Shown: piece by piece, positions 1 to 8,730 of the stretch
Numbering within the stretch: position 1 is the first letter of the stretch
Layout: each line of letters opens with the position of its first letter
Origin: an uncultured Alphaproteobacteria bacterium
GTDB taxonomy: Bacteria > Pseudomonadota > Alphaproteobacteria > HIMB59 > GCA-002718135
Length of the DNA: 64,000 bases
NCBI GenBank assembly: GCA_902612825.1
Contig: CACMET010000005.1
Location: 1 to 64,000, forward strand
Direction: 5' to 3'
Notes under the pieces: generated by a model
The model's database searches: none
What the model was told of the DNA's origin: nothing
The model's input: the letters and a program-made list of their open reading frames with translations, nothing else
Made by a program: the position numbers and the translations under genes

Positions 1-2155
1 AAGCTTCTAATTCAAGATTATAAAGATCATCTTCACTTAATTCATTATCAATATTTGTATTTCCACCACTAAGCACAAAAGCAATTTGCTTACCTACTTC
101 TAATCCATGGTCTAAAATTTTATTTTCATTATATAGTGCTTCAAGTTTTTCAATCATTTTATCTCTGACAGCACTACCGCCCAAATTGAATTTAGGTTGA
201 GATGGTTTTTCATAGCCTCCCTCAATATTATTTAATAAATCGATAGCCGTTGATAATTGTCTGTCTCTATTTATTACCACCTTGTCCTTTTCTAAAAAGA
301 ATTGATTTGGCAGCGCTTCATTTGGTGAGGTAGCAGTAATAGCATAACCAATAAGATCAAAAACCTTCATAGACGCATGTTCAGAATTCTCTTTACCTTC
401 TGGAGTTTGTAACCAACGCCACAGCATTTCCTTACAACCCCCACCAGCAGGAATGAGTCCAACTAAAGATTCAACTAGTCCAAGAACAACATTTGTATGA
501 GCAACGTTATAATCACAATGCAATACCACTTCAAAACCACCACCAATAGCAAGTCCTGATGGCGCAGCAATAAAAGGCTTATCTGCATATTTTATTATTT
601 TACACGTTTGTTGGAAATCAATTATAAATTTTTCAATTTTAGACCATTCATTATTTTTAGCAAATTCCATGACATAATTTAAATTTACACCAGCAGAAAA
701 TTGCATTGCATCATTAATCACAATTGTGCTTTTATTATTTTGAGCAGCTTCTTTTAAAGCTAACATAGAGTCAGTATCTAAAGCGTTTGCCTTAGTAGTA
801 AATTCAACAACCTGATATGATGAAGCATTTTTAATATTAGCAGAAGGGTTCTCAAAAGTTTTTTGTAAATTTAACGATCTTAAATTATCAATACTTGAAT
901 CTAAATATCCAGGTCTTTTATTAAATTCAAAAACTCCCTTTAGATCTTTAAAGAAGTTAATATCAGTATTTTGATCAATAAAATTTTTTGTATCAATATT
1001 TGAAAGCATTTCAAAAGGGCCAACAGTCCAATTAAAACCTAATCTTAGTGCATCATCTATGTCTATATATTTTGATGATACATCAGGGATTAAATATGCA
1101 GCATACCTAATTACTTTTGTCAGAATTGATTTTGCATATTCACCGTATTTGTCTTTTCTTTGAATGAGTTTATTTATGTCAATTTTATCTCCCATACCTA
1201 AATTAATTTTCTGACTTGGGTGATACTCACCAGTTTCTAAATTAATTGCTTCAAGAATTTTTTTACCATCAGATTTATTCATTCTATAAAAACCACCCTT
1301 ACCTTTTCTTCCTGTATACCCAGTTTCAATAAGTTTTGTGACCAATGGAATTTCTTGTGCAACCTCGTGGAAAGAATCTTCTATTGGGAGTTCTTTGATA
1401 AAACTTTTTAAAACATCAGCCATCAAATCGATACCAATTAAATCGTATAGCCCAAAAATTCCAGTCTTCGGGATACCCATTGGTCTTCCAAATACTGCAT
1501 CAGCTTCTTCAATTGATATCTTCATTTTAAAAGCTTCAGTCATAGCAACTTGCATTGCATAAACTCCAATTCTGTTTCCGATAAATCCTGGAGTGTCGTT
1601 ACAAATAATTACACCTTTACCAAGTTTTTCATCACAAAATTGTTTTAATAAATTTATTTTTTCAATATCATTAACTTCTTCAGTTACTATCTCGAGCAAT
1701 GCCATATATCGAACTGGGTTAAAAAAATGGGTAATGCAAAAATTTTTTTTCATTTCATCTGACATATTTGCAGATAAGATTTTCAATGGAATTGTAGATG
1801 TATTAGATGAAATTATAGAATTGTTCTTTCTTGTAGTCTGAATTTTATCATAAATGTTATGTTTAATATCTATTCTCTCAACAACAGCTTCCACAACCCA
1901 ATCAGCTTCCGCGACTTCATTAAAGTCATCCTCAATATTTCCAACCTTAATTAATTCTGCTTTGTTTTTTTCTACTAAAAGTGGAGGTCGTGATTTTTTA
2001 ATTCTTTCTTTAGCGTTTTCTGTAATTTGGTTTCTAGATCCTTCTTTTGAAGGTAAGTCTAGAAGTGTAACATCAATATTAGCATTTGCTATTTGAGCTG
2101 CGATTCCACTGCCCATAGTGCCAGACCCTATTACTACTACTTTTTTAATATTCAT
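1..2155 (-). CDS. FadN-type 3-hydroxyacyl-CoA dehydrogenase / enoyl-CoA hydratase fusion (3' end outside window)
   Basis: Bifunctional fatty-acid beta-oxidation enzyme, read by translating the minus strand from an ATG at 2155-2153; 718 codons are visible and the frame is still open at base 2. The N-terminus has a Rossmann NAD site (VVVIGSGTMGSGIAA, residues 6-20) and the dehydrogenase motif ITHFFNPVRYM with the catalytic His near residue 143. The crotonase-like half follows, with FSAGVNL and GLAIGGGFEVVLHCD. This order, dehydrogenase first and hydratase second, is that of the FadN family and the reverse of FadB/FadJ. Family members are about 750-800 residues, so only the tail is missing. It is divergent from argH across about 100 bp. 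Forward frames inside it are shadows. Confidence 0.9.
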   Translation of the reverse strand, partial: MNIKKVVVIGSGTMGSGIAAQIANANIDVTLLDLPSKEGSRNQITENAKERIKKSRPPLLVEKNKAELIKVGNIEDDFNEVAEADWVVEAVVERIDIKHNIYDKIQTTRKNNSIISSNTSTIPLKILSANMSDEMKKNFCITHFFNPVRYMALLEIVTEEVNDIEKINLLKQFCDEKLGKGVIICNDTPGFIGNRIGVYAMQVAMTEAFKMKISIEEADAVFGRPMGIPKTGIFGLYDLIGIDLMADVLKSFIKELPIEDSFHEVAQEIPLVTKLIETGYTGRKGKGGFYRMNKSDGKKILEAINLETGEYHPSQKINLGMGDKIDINKLIQRKDKYGEYAKSILTKVIRYAAYLIPDVSSKYIDIDDALRLGFNWTVGPFEMLSNIDTKNFIDQNTDINFFKDLKGVFEFNKRPGYLDSSIDNLRSLNLQKTFENPSANIKNASSYQVVEFTTKANALDTDSMLALKEAAQNNKSTIVINDAMQFSAGVNLNYVMEFAKNNEWSKIEKFIIDFQQTCKIIKYADKPFIAAPSGLAIGGGFEVVLHCDYNVAHTNVVLGLVESLVGLIPAGGGCKEMLWRWLQTPEGKENSEHASMKVFDLIGYAITATSPNEALPNQFFLEKDKVVINRDRQLSTAIDLLNNIEGGYEKPSQPKFNLGGSAVRDKMIEKLEALYNENKILDHGLEVGKQIAFVLSGGNTNIDNELSEDDLYNLELEA

Positions 2156-2259
2156 GTGAGTTCTATAAAGGTGAGCTTATATAAGAAAAATTTGCCGTAT
2201 GAAAATAATTTAAGCATAAGGGTGGAAATTAATATAAATATCTCTTATAGGCGCGCAAA

Positions 2260-3642
2260 ATGAAAAAAAATCCTTCAAGAAATGTCCATTTTTTAAAAGG
2301 ACCTAGTGAGATTTTAGATGCAATTAATACGTCTATAGATATCGATCAACGTCTGTATAAGGAAGATATAACTGGGTCAATAGCGCATGCTAGAATGCTC
2401 GGTAAACAAAAAATAATAAATAAAAAAGAACAAAGTGCAATAGTCTCTGGACTTAAAGCAATTGAAAGAGATATTGAAAAAAACAAAGTCGTATTTTCAA
2501 AAAAACTTGAAGATATTCATATGAACATTGAAAGTTTGTTATTTAAGAAAATTGGAAAAATTGCAGGAAAGCTTCATACTGCAAGATCTAGAAATGATCA
2601 GGTAGTAACTGATTTAAAATTATGGGTTAAAAAAGAATCTAAAATTTTAGATAGTGAACTAAAAAAATTTCAGAGAACTTTAATTAATATTGCAACAAAA
2701 AATACTGAAACAATTATGCCTGGTTACACTCATTTACAGATTGCTCAACCAATAACATTGGCTCATCATGTTTTAGCTTACGTTGAAATGATTGGTAGAG
2801 ACAGAACAAGACTTGAAGATTGTTTATATCGTCTTAATGAAAACCCATTAGGTGCAGCTGCACTTGCAGGTACTTCTTTTCCTATTGATAGAAAATATAC
2901 AACTAAAGAGTTGGGATTTAGAGAGCCAACAAAAAATGCTATGGACACTGTCTCAGATAGAGACTTTGTAATAGAATTTTTATTTGTTCTGTCACTAATT
3001 GCTGTTCATTTATCAAAAATAGCAGAGGAAATAGTACTTTGGTCAAATCAACAATTTAATTTTATCAATTTACCAGATGATCTTTCAACTGGTAGTTCAA
3101 TTATGCCTCAGAAAAAAAATCCAGATGGTGCAGAGCTTGTTAGAGGAAAAACAAGTATTATCATTAGTAATTTAAGTTCAATGCTTAATATTATTAAAGG
3201 GTTACCACTTTCTTATAGTAAAGACTTACAAGACGATAAACAAATAACATTTAATTCATACGACAATGTTTCTTTGTGTATAAAAGTTATGAATGAAATT
3301 TTATCAAAATCTACATTCAACAAAACTAGAATGAAAGAGTTGATTGATAATTCAAATGCAACCGCTACCGATTTGGCTAATTGGTTGGTTCAAAATCTTA
3401 GATATTCATTTAGAGATGCTTATGTTGTTACAGGAAAGATTGTTTCTTATTGTTCAAAACAAGATAGAAACATAGATTCATTATCTCTTGGAGAATTAAA
3501 AAAATTTGACAAAAATATAACGGCTGACGCAAAAAAAGTGCTATCAACTACTAACAGTGTTAATTCAAAATCAAGTTTTGGGGGTACGGCTCCTGAAATT
3601 ACTAAAAAAATGATAAAACTTGTTATAAAAAAATACTTATAA
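2260..3642 (+). CDS. argH: argininosuccinate lyase
   Basis: Last step of arginine synthesis: cleaves argininosuccinate to arginine and fumarate in the cytosol. The 460-residue length is normal. The fumarase/aspartase superfamily signature GSSIMPQKKNP lies around residues 281-291 and carries the mobile-loop catalytic Ser. The substrate-binding stretches LHTARSRNDQV and YTHLQIAQP are also intact. argD and argF lie elsewhere in this window (27507-29575), so the pathway genes are split. Its stop TAA shares its last A with the ATG of the following lipoprotein gene, so argH, the lipoprotein and lysA probably form one transcript. Confidence 0.97.
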   Translation: MKKNPSRNVHFLKGPSEILDAINTSIDIDQRLYKEDITGSIAHARMLGKQKIINKKEQSAIVSGLKAIERDIEKNKVVFSKKLEDIHMNIESLLFKKIGKIAGKLHTARSRNDQVVTDLKLWVKKESKILDSELKKFQRTLINIATKNTETIMPGYTHLQIAQPITLAHHVLAYVEMIGRDRTRLEDCLYRLNENPLGAAALAGTSFPIDRKYTTKELGFREPTKNAMDTVSDRDFVIEFLFVLSLIAVHLSKIAEEIVLWSNQQFNFINLPDDLSTGSSIMPQKKNPDGAELVRGKTSIIISNLSSMLNIIKGLPLSYSKDLQDDKQITFNSYDNVSLCIKVMNEILSKSTFNKTRMKELIDNSNATATDLANWLVQNLRYSFRDAYVVTGKIVSYCSKQDRNIDSLSLGELKKFDKNITADAKKVLSTTNSVNSKSSFGGTAPEITKKMIKLVIKKYL

Positions 3643-3827
3643 TGATCAGATTAATATTATTATCATTTTTGTTGTTTACTTTTAGCTGTGGTAAAGTTGG
3701 TCCTTTAAGTTTACCAGAAGATCAAGTAGACAAATCGGTAATTACATATCCATGTGATGAAGCCTGTTTAGAGAAATTAGAAGAAGAGAAAAAACGTCAA
3801 CAATCCGTTATTATAAACACTGAATAA
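3642..3827 (+). CDS. lptM: small LptM/YifL-like lipoprotein
   Basis: A 61-residue lipoprotein. The signal peptide MIRLILLSFLLFTFSC ends in a lipobox Cys at residue 16, and CGKVGPLSLPED follows directly, matching the conserved CGxKGPLxxP start of LptM. In Escherichia coli LptM assists maturation of the LPS translocon LptDE; applying that role here is inference. The gene overlaps the argH stop by one base and abuts lysA with no gap. A position just before lysA or dapF is usual for this family and supports the call despite the short length. Confidence 0.75.
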   Translation: MIRLILLSFLLFTFSCGKVGPLSLPEDQVDKSVITYPCDEACLEKLEEEKKRQQSVIINTE

Positions 3828-5069
3828 ATGCTCACTTATAAAAATAATGACCCGTATATTGAGGGTACTTCTTTGTATAACTTAGTTAAAGTTTGTCAGA
3901 CACCTTTTTATGTGTATTCACAACAAAAAATTATTAATCAAGTTAATAAAACTAAAGAAATTTTAGGTAAAAATATTTTTTATTCAATTAAGTCTAATTC
4001 AAATCAAGCTATTTTGAAATTAATGAACTCGTTAGATATTGGAGCAGATGTAGTGTCAGTTGGTGAATTAAAAAGAGCTTTGGAAGCTGGTTTCGATCCA
4101 AATAAAATAATTTTTGAAGGTGTTGGAAAATCTGATCAAGACTTACTCTATGCTATACATAAAAATATACGTTTAATTAATACTGAATCTTTAGAAGAAA
4201 TAAAACTTCTTGATAATTTAGCAAATGAAAAAAATAAAATCGTTGATATTGGTGTTAGACTTAATCCAGATGTTGATGGTGAAACTTTAAGTAAAATTTC
4301 AACAGGAAAAAAAACTGATAAGTTTGGTATAGAATTCGATAACATAGATAAAATTATCAAATTAGTTAAAAGTTGCAAAAGTTTAAATTTAATTGGTATT
4401 AGTTGTCATATTGGAAGTCAAATTAGTAAAAATGAGGCCTATAAAAATACATTTTCTCAAATGAAAATGGCTGCAGATAAATTTATTGAATCAGGCATTA
4501 ATATTAAACATGTAGATTTGGGAGGAGGTTTTCATGTTAAATATGAAGATTCTGATCCTGACTTTAATATCAAGAAGGTAAAAGAAGAGCTTGATAATTG
4601 TTTTACGCAAACAAACTATGAATTATCGTTTGAGCCTGGTCGATATTTAATTGCTGAGGCTGGAGTTACAGTTACCTCTATTCTTACAATTAAGAATAAT
4701 GGAGGTATAAATTATTTAATTGTTGATGCTGGTATGAATACATTGATACGTCCAGCGATGTACGGTGCACATCATGAAATATCAGCGATAAATGTAAACT
4801 CAGAGGAATTTATGGATTATGCTATTGCTGGTCCTATTTGTGAAAGTTCAGATGTTTTTTTAAAAAATATTAAATTGGCTAAACAAAAAATTGGTAATCT
4901 ACTAGTTATAAAAAATACAGGAGCCTATGGTAAAGTAATGTCTTCAAATTATAACTCTAGACCACTGCCCTCTGAAATTTTAGTACACAATGATAATTAT
5001 GCAATTATTTATTCTCCAGAGAAAATTGAGAAAACAATTGAAGCTGATATTATTCCTAGCTGGTTGTAA
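3828..5069 (+). CDS. lysA: diaminopimelate decarboxylase
   Basis: PLP enzyme that converts meso-diaminopimelate to lysine and CO2. At 413 residues it has the expected two-domain fold. The PLP lysine is in IFYSIKSNSNQ (about residue 54), followed by HIGSQI, the glycine-rich LGGGFHV phosphate loop, EPGRYLIAEAG, the dimer-interface active-site Cys in GPICESSD, and GAYGKVMSSNYNSR near the end. The start ATG directly follows the lipoprotein stop, implying translational coupling. It converges with the zinc-ribbon gene, whose stop begins at the next base. Confidence 0.97.
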   Translation: MLTYKNNDPYIEGTSLYNLVKVCQTPFYVYSQQKIINQVNKTKEILGKNIFYSIKSNSNQAILKLMNSLDIGADVVSVGELKRALEAGFDPNKIIFEGVGKSDQDLLYAIHKNIRLINTESLEEIKLLDNLANEKNKIVDIGVRLNPDVDGETLSKISTGKKTDKFGIEFDNIDKIIKLVKSCKSLNLIGISCHIGSQISKNEAYKNTFSQMKMAADKFIESGINIKHVDLGGGFHVKYEDSDPDFNIKKVKEELDNCFTQTNYELSFEPGRYLIAEAGVTVTSILTIKNNGGINYLIVDAGMNTLIRPAMYGAHHEISAINVNSEEFMDYAIAGPICESSDVFLKNIKLAKQKIGNLLVIKNTGAYGKVMSSNYNSRPLPSEILVHNDNYAIIYSPEKIEKTIEADIIPSWL

Positions 5070-5513
5070 CTAATTTAAAGTATTGTGTATAATTTTAGCT
5101 AAGTCTGAAATTATCAAATTTAAATTAAAGAAGAATTCCCTAATATAGAAATCAATAATAATAAAAGTATTTACACCATAGGATCGATAAATCCATATTG
5201 CTAAAATTACAACTATAGCTAGAATAATTACTATAGTTGAATTAATAACACTTGGTTTTTCTTGTCTTACAACTGTACTTGGTAAATTTCTGACTGGACC
5301 TTTTTCTAATTTTTCTTTTTGCTTATTATCATTTAAATTTTGATCTAATTCTTCTTTTTTTGTAGACGGGACTGATGATGTAATGTCAGTATCATCTAAT
5401 TCTTGAAACCATTGATGATTACAATTTGCGCATTCAACCATTCTGCCATTTGGTTTAAGATCTGCAGAATTTACTAAATACTTGAATTCACAATTAGAGC
5501 AAACAATGAACAT
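5070..5513 (-). CDS. zinc-ribbon (MJ0042-type) single-pass membrane protein
   Basis: A 147-residue protein. Its N-terminal zinc ribbon has paired CxxC motifs (CSNCEFKY and ECANCNHQW, residues 5-8 and 28-31), as in the MJ0042/zinc_ribbon_4-5 domain common in alphaproteobacterial membrane proteins. A polar lysine-rich linker follows (about residues 45-85), then one transmembrane helix around 91-110 and a short hydrophobic C-terminus. The domain order suggests a cytosolic N-terminus tethered to the membrane. No function is established for such proteins that I can name. It is monocistronic here and convergent with lysA. Confidence 0.7.
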   Translation of the reverse strand: MFIVCSNCEFKYLVNSADLKPNGRMVECANCNHQWFQELDDTDITSSVPSTKKEELDQNLNDNKQKEKLEKGPVRNLPSTVVRQEKPSVINSTIVIILAIVVILAIWIYRSYGVNTFIIIDFYIREFFFNLNLIISDLAKIIHNTLN

Positions 5514-5563
5514 AAATTATATATAGATCAGTCAGGCTAGTATATAAAACAAAATCATTAAGT

Positions 5564-6271
5564 ATGTTTATTTTAAAAAGTATAATATTTTATATTTCCT
5601 TGGTTATATGGACTGTGTTGATGGGTATTTTATGTTTACCTTTTCTCTTATTACCAAGTTATTTACTTAAATATCCAACGAAACTTTGGATACGTGTTAT
5701 TTTTGTTTTTCTTAATCTTATATGTAATATTAAACATAAAATTGAGGGTTTAGAAAATATTCCAAATGAAAGTGTCTTAATTGCGTCTAAACATCAGTCC
5801 GCTTTTGAGACACTCGCACTCTATTACTATTTAAAAGATTGTTTCTTTGTCCATAAAAGAGAGCTTTTCTTTATACCAATTTTTGGACAATATTTATTCA
5901 AGTCTAATATGGTTGCGATTAATAGAGATGGTGGAACAAAAGCTGTGAGAGATATGTTACAAAAAGTTCAATCAAAATTATCTTTTGGATCTTCAATTAT
6001 TATTTTTCCCGAGGGAACAAGAAAGCTGCCTGGGAGCAAACCTGATTATAAGACAGGTTTTATTGGAATTTATAATCATACAAAAAGAAAAATCCTTCCT
6101 GTAGCTTTAAATTCAGGTTTATGTTGGCCAAAACAATCATGGGTATTAGAAAAAGGATTAATTACTATAAAATTTTTACCGACGATTGATGAAGGTTTAG
6201 ATAAAAAAGTTTTATTAAACGAAGTTCAAAATAGAATAGAAACTGCTTCAAATTTATTATTGGATAACTAA
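5564..6271 (+). CDS. plsC: 1-acyl-sn-glycerol-3-phosphate acyltransferase
   Basis: Acylates lysophosphatidic acid to phosphatidic acid in membrane lipid synthesis. It has 235 residues with a hydrophobic N-terminal helix (about 7-34). The acyltransferase box I is KHQSAFET (an HX4E version of HX4D, seen in many alphaproteobacterial PlsC proteins), and box III is FPEGTR near residue 150. RELFFIPIFG and the later PVALNSGLCW are typical of the family. The gene overlaps the 3' end of the convergent tyrA-like gene by 4 bp. A second, more divergent acyltransferase lies at 40963. Confidence 0.9.
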   Translation: MFILKSIIFYISLVIWTVLMGILCLPFLLLPSYLLKYPTKLWIRVIFVFLNLICNIKHKIEGLENIPNESVLIASKHQSAFETLALYYYLKDCFFVHKRELFFIPIFGQYLFKSNMVAINRDGGTKAVRDMLQKVQSKLSFGSSIIIFPEGTRKLPGSKPDYKTGFIGIYNHTKRKILPVALNSGLCWPKQSWVLEKGLITIKFLPTIDEGLDKKVLLNEVQNRIETASNLLLDN

Positions 6272-7179
6272 TTCTTTTCTGTGGGATCAAAAGTTCCTGC
6301 TTGACCAATCTCTTCAATAATTTTTCTAATTTCTTTTGATTTTATAAATTTTTCTTCCAAATATTTTAAATCATTATTTCTTATTGCTTTTTGATAAGTA
6401 AGTAGATCTTCACTGAAACGACCAAGCATTTCTAAAACGGCTTCTTTATTTTTTTCATAAACATCACGCCACATTACTGGATCACTACCTGCCAATCTTG
6501 TGAAATCTCTAAAACCTGCAGCTGAATACTTAATTACTTCATCTTTCATTTGAGATTCAAGCTCTGTTGCAGTTCCTACGACAGAATATGCAATGAGTTG
6601 TGGAATATGAGATGTCATAGCTAGTACTCTGTCATGACGTTTGGGTTCCATGATTTCTATATTCATTCCGAATGACTCCCAAATATCTGAAACTGATCTT
6701 GTTATCTTACTCTGAGTTTCTGTTGGGGTCAAAATACAATACCTATTCTCAAACAGCTTTGCGAAACCAAATTCTGGTCCACTTTTCTCTAATCCAGCAA
6801 TAGGGTGGGCAGGAACAAATAAAATTTTTTTATTATTAATTGATTCTTTAAAATCTTCTATAACACTTACTTTTGTTGAACCAACATCTGTTACTAGTGT
6901 TGTTTCATTAACATAGCTATTCAATTGCTTAAATATATCCCTATATGAACTCAAAGGCGTACAAATAAAAATAATATCAAATTGTTGATTATATTTATTT
7001 AAATCACTCTCTATTACATCCACAAGATTTAAATTTTTTGAAATATTTATTACCTCACTGTCCTTATCAATAGCAAAAATTTTTTTTGATAATTGTTTTT
7101 CCTTCAGAGCCCTTGCTATGGATGATCCAATTAATCCCATACCAATGACCAGAGCTGATTCATAAGTTATTTTAGACAT
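6268..7179 (-). CDS. tyrA: prephenate/arogenate dehydrogenase
   Basis: Tyrosine branch enzyme that oxidatively decarboxylates prephenate or arogenate with NAD(P). Of the 303 residues, the N-terminal Rossmann motif is GMGLIGSSIARAL (about 13-25). The catalytic-His segment is HPIAGLEKSGPEFG, and TSHIPQLIAYS in the helical domain is typical. The N-terminus overlaps the end of the upstream AroQ-HisC gene by 8 bp, so the two are co-transcribed and probably translationally coupled. Prephenate versus arogenate preference cannot be read from sequence. Alphaproteobacteria often pair this gene with an aromatic/HisC-type aminotransferase, which would fit an arogenate route. Confidence 0.9.
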   Translation of the reverse strand: MSKITYESALVIGMGLIGSSIARALKEKQLSKKIFAIDKDSEVINISKNLNLVDVIESDLNKYNQQFDIIFICTPLSSYRDIFKQLNSYVNETTLVTDVGSTKVSVIEDFKESINNKKILFVPAHPIAGLEKSGPEFGFAKLFENRYCILTPTETQSKITRSVSDIWESFGMNIEIMEPKRHDRVLAMTSHIPQLIAYSVVGTATELESQMKDEVIKYSAAGFRDFTRLAGSDPVMWRDVYEKNKEAVLEMLGRFSEDLLTYQKAIRNNDLKYLEEKFIKSKEIRKIIEEIGQAGTFDPTEKN

Positions 7180-8521
7180 TAAATTTCTTCAAACTTTCAA
7201 CTGTCAAATTCATTTCTTCTTTTGTACCAATACTAATTCTCAAAAAATTGGGTAAATTATAACTATTTAAACGCCTTATAATAATGCCATCATTCATAAG
7301 ATGATTACTAATTTTCTCAGCTTCTTCTTCTGAAGTTTCAATTAAAGTAAAATTACCTTCAGTTTGTCTGGTTTTAATATTTAGAAGTTTGAGCTCTTTT
7401 TCAAACCAATCTTTAATTGCAGAATTTAATTTAACAGAGTTTTCAATATGTTCTTTATCCTCCAAAGCTTTAATTGCAAGAGACTGTGAAATAGTTGTCG
7501 TATTAAAAGGAGGTTTTATTTTATTAATTATATCAGCTATTTTTTGACTGGTATAACACCAGCCTACTCTTAAAGCTGCAAGTCCATATGTTTTTGAAAA
7601 TGTTCTTGTTAAAATAATATTCTCATATTCATCCGTTAAACTAAATCCTTTATCGTAATCGTCTTTTTGCACATATTCGACATATGCCCCGTCTATAACA
7701 ACTATAATATTTTTAGAAATACTATTCATTAATTTAACAAGTTGGTCTCTAGACAAATAAGTTCCGGTTGGATTATTAGGTGATGCAATATAAATTACTT
7801 TAGTAGCGTCGTTTGTTTGATCTATGAGATTTTCAATATTTAAATTGAAATTTACATCTTCCATAATTTTTTTTGGAACTGCACCAACTACTTTACTCAC
7901 AATTGAATACATCTCAAAGCCGTGGTTTGCGTGGAAAATTTCATCGCCATCTTGACAAAATGCCAAAGCTGCAAATAATAAAACTTCATCTGATCCAGAG
8001 CCAAGAATAATTCTATTACTATCAATAGAAAAATTTTTAGCTATTGCTTCTCTTAATGATGATCCATCAATTTCTGGGTATCTATGTAAATCATGATTAA
8101 TATTTTTTGTTTCTAACAATTCAATTGCTTTCGGTGAAGCGCCATAGGGATTTTCATTTGAAGAAAGTTTTATAACTCTTTTATTGTTATTTAATTTTGC
8201 CTTACCACCTTTATAAACATTAATGTTTTCTATAGATCTTTTTGATTGAATATTTTCTTTAGTTAACTTCTGAAGTTTTTCAGAAGATTGAAAAATTTCT
8301 CTCCAAAGTCTAACAATGGTATCTTTCGGATAAGATCCTGTAAATTTAGAGCTTAATCTGTCGAGAATTTTTTGTTCTCTATCTAGATCAACAACAGAAT
8401 TATCTTTTTTGTGTTTTCCTATTTCTAAAACAATTTTAGATCGATTAGATAATAAAGATAAAATTTCATCATCAATGTTATTAATTTTGCTTCTTAAATT
8501 GTCTAATTCTTTATTTTTCAT
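7172..8521 (-). CDS. chorismate mutase (AroQ) fused to HisC-type aminotransferase
   Basis: Two-domain protein of about 449 residues. The first ~85 residues are an AroQ-type chorismate mutase (LDNLRSKINNIDDEILSLL, then DLDREQKIL), which would turn chorismate into prephenate. After a linker comes a fold-type I aminotransferase of the HisC class, with SSNENPYGASPKA, NNPTG, and the PLP lysine in TRTFSKTYGLAALRVGW. It could transaminate histidinol phosphate, prephenate or phenylpyruvate; the tyrA partner favours an aromatic role. The open frame reaches a TTG at 8563; ATGs at 8533 and 8521 are more likely starts because the AroQ domain begins right after 8521. Divergent from metX. Confidence 0.88.
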   Translation of the reverse strand: MKNKELDNLRSKINNIDDEILSLLSNRSKIVLEIGKHKKDNSVVDLDREQKILDRLSSKFTGSYPKDTIVRLWREIFQSSEKLQKLTKENIQSKRSIENINVYKGGKAKLNNNKRVIKLSSNENPYGASPKAIELLETKNINHDLHRYPEIDGSSLREAIAKNFSIDSNRIILGSGSDEVLLFAALAFCQDGDEIFHANHGFEMYSIVSKVVGAVPKKIMEDVNFNLNIENLIDQTNDATKVIYIASPNNPTGTYLSRDQLVKLMNSISKNIIVVIDGAYVEYVQKDDYDKGFSLTDEYENIILTRTFSKTYGLAALRVGWCYTSQKIADIINKIKPPFNTTTISQSLAIKALEDKEHIENSVKLNSAIKDWFEKELKLLNIKTRQTEGNFTLIETSEEEAEKISNHLMNDGIIIRRLNSYNLPNFLRISIGTKEEMNLTVESLKKFNV

Positions 8522-8633
8522 AATTTTGGACATTTCTTTACAAACTATCTTACGATAAATCAAAATAAAGTAGTATTTAATTTAAAAAATGACGATTTAT
8601 TGACTTAGAAAGATATATAAATATAAGACCGAT

Positions 8634-8684
8634 TATCACCGATTTGAGACAGCTTGCGGGTGGAGCAATAATCAGCTAAAGCGT
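8634..8684 (+). promoter_or_regulatory. SAM-II-type riboswitch upstream of metX
   Basis: The stretch matches the SAM-II aptamer layout. A P1 stem pairs CACC (8637-8640) with GGTG (8659-8662). Its loop starts GATTTGAGAC and contains TTGC (8654-8657), and the 3' tail is CAGCTAAAGCG (8673-8683). A pseudoknot can form between loop GCTT (8652-8655) and tail AAGC (8679-8682). The GATTT, TTGC and GCTAAA blocks occur in the same order in the SAM-II aptamers I remember from marine metX leaders. SAM binding would be expected to lower metX-metW expression. Call made by eye, not by a covariance model. Confidence 0.8.
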
Positions 8685-8730
8685 TTACACTCCTCCTTCA
8701 TTCTTTCAAATAGTGTTAAACTAAAAAGAT

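Noticed and set aside
1338..2096. Three forward open frames of 74-82 codons
   Set aside because: They lie antisense to the FadN-type gene, whose minus-strand translation is continuous and full of family motifs.
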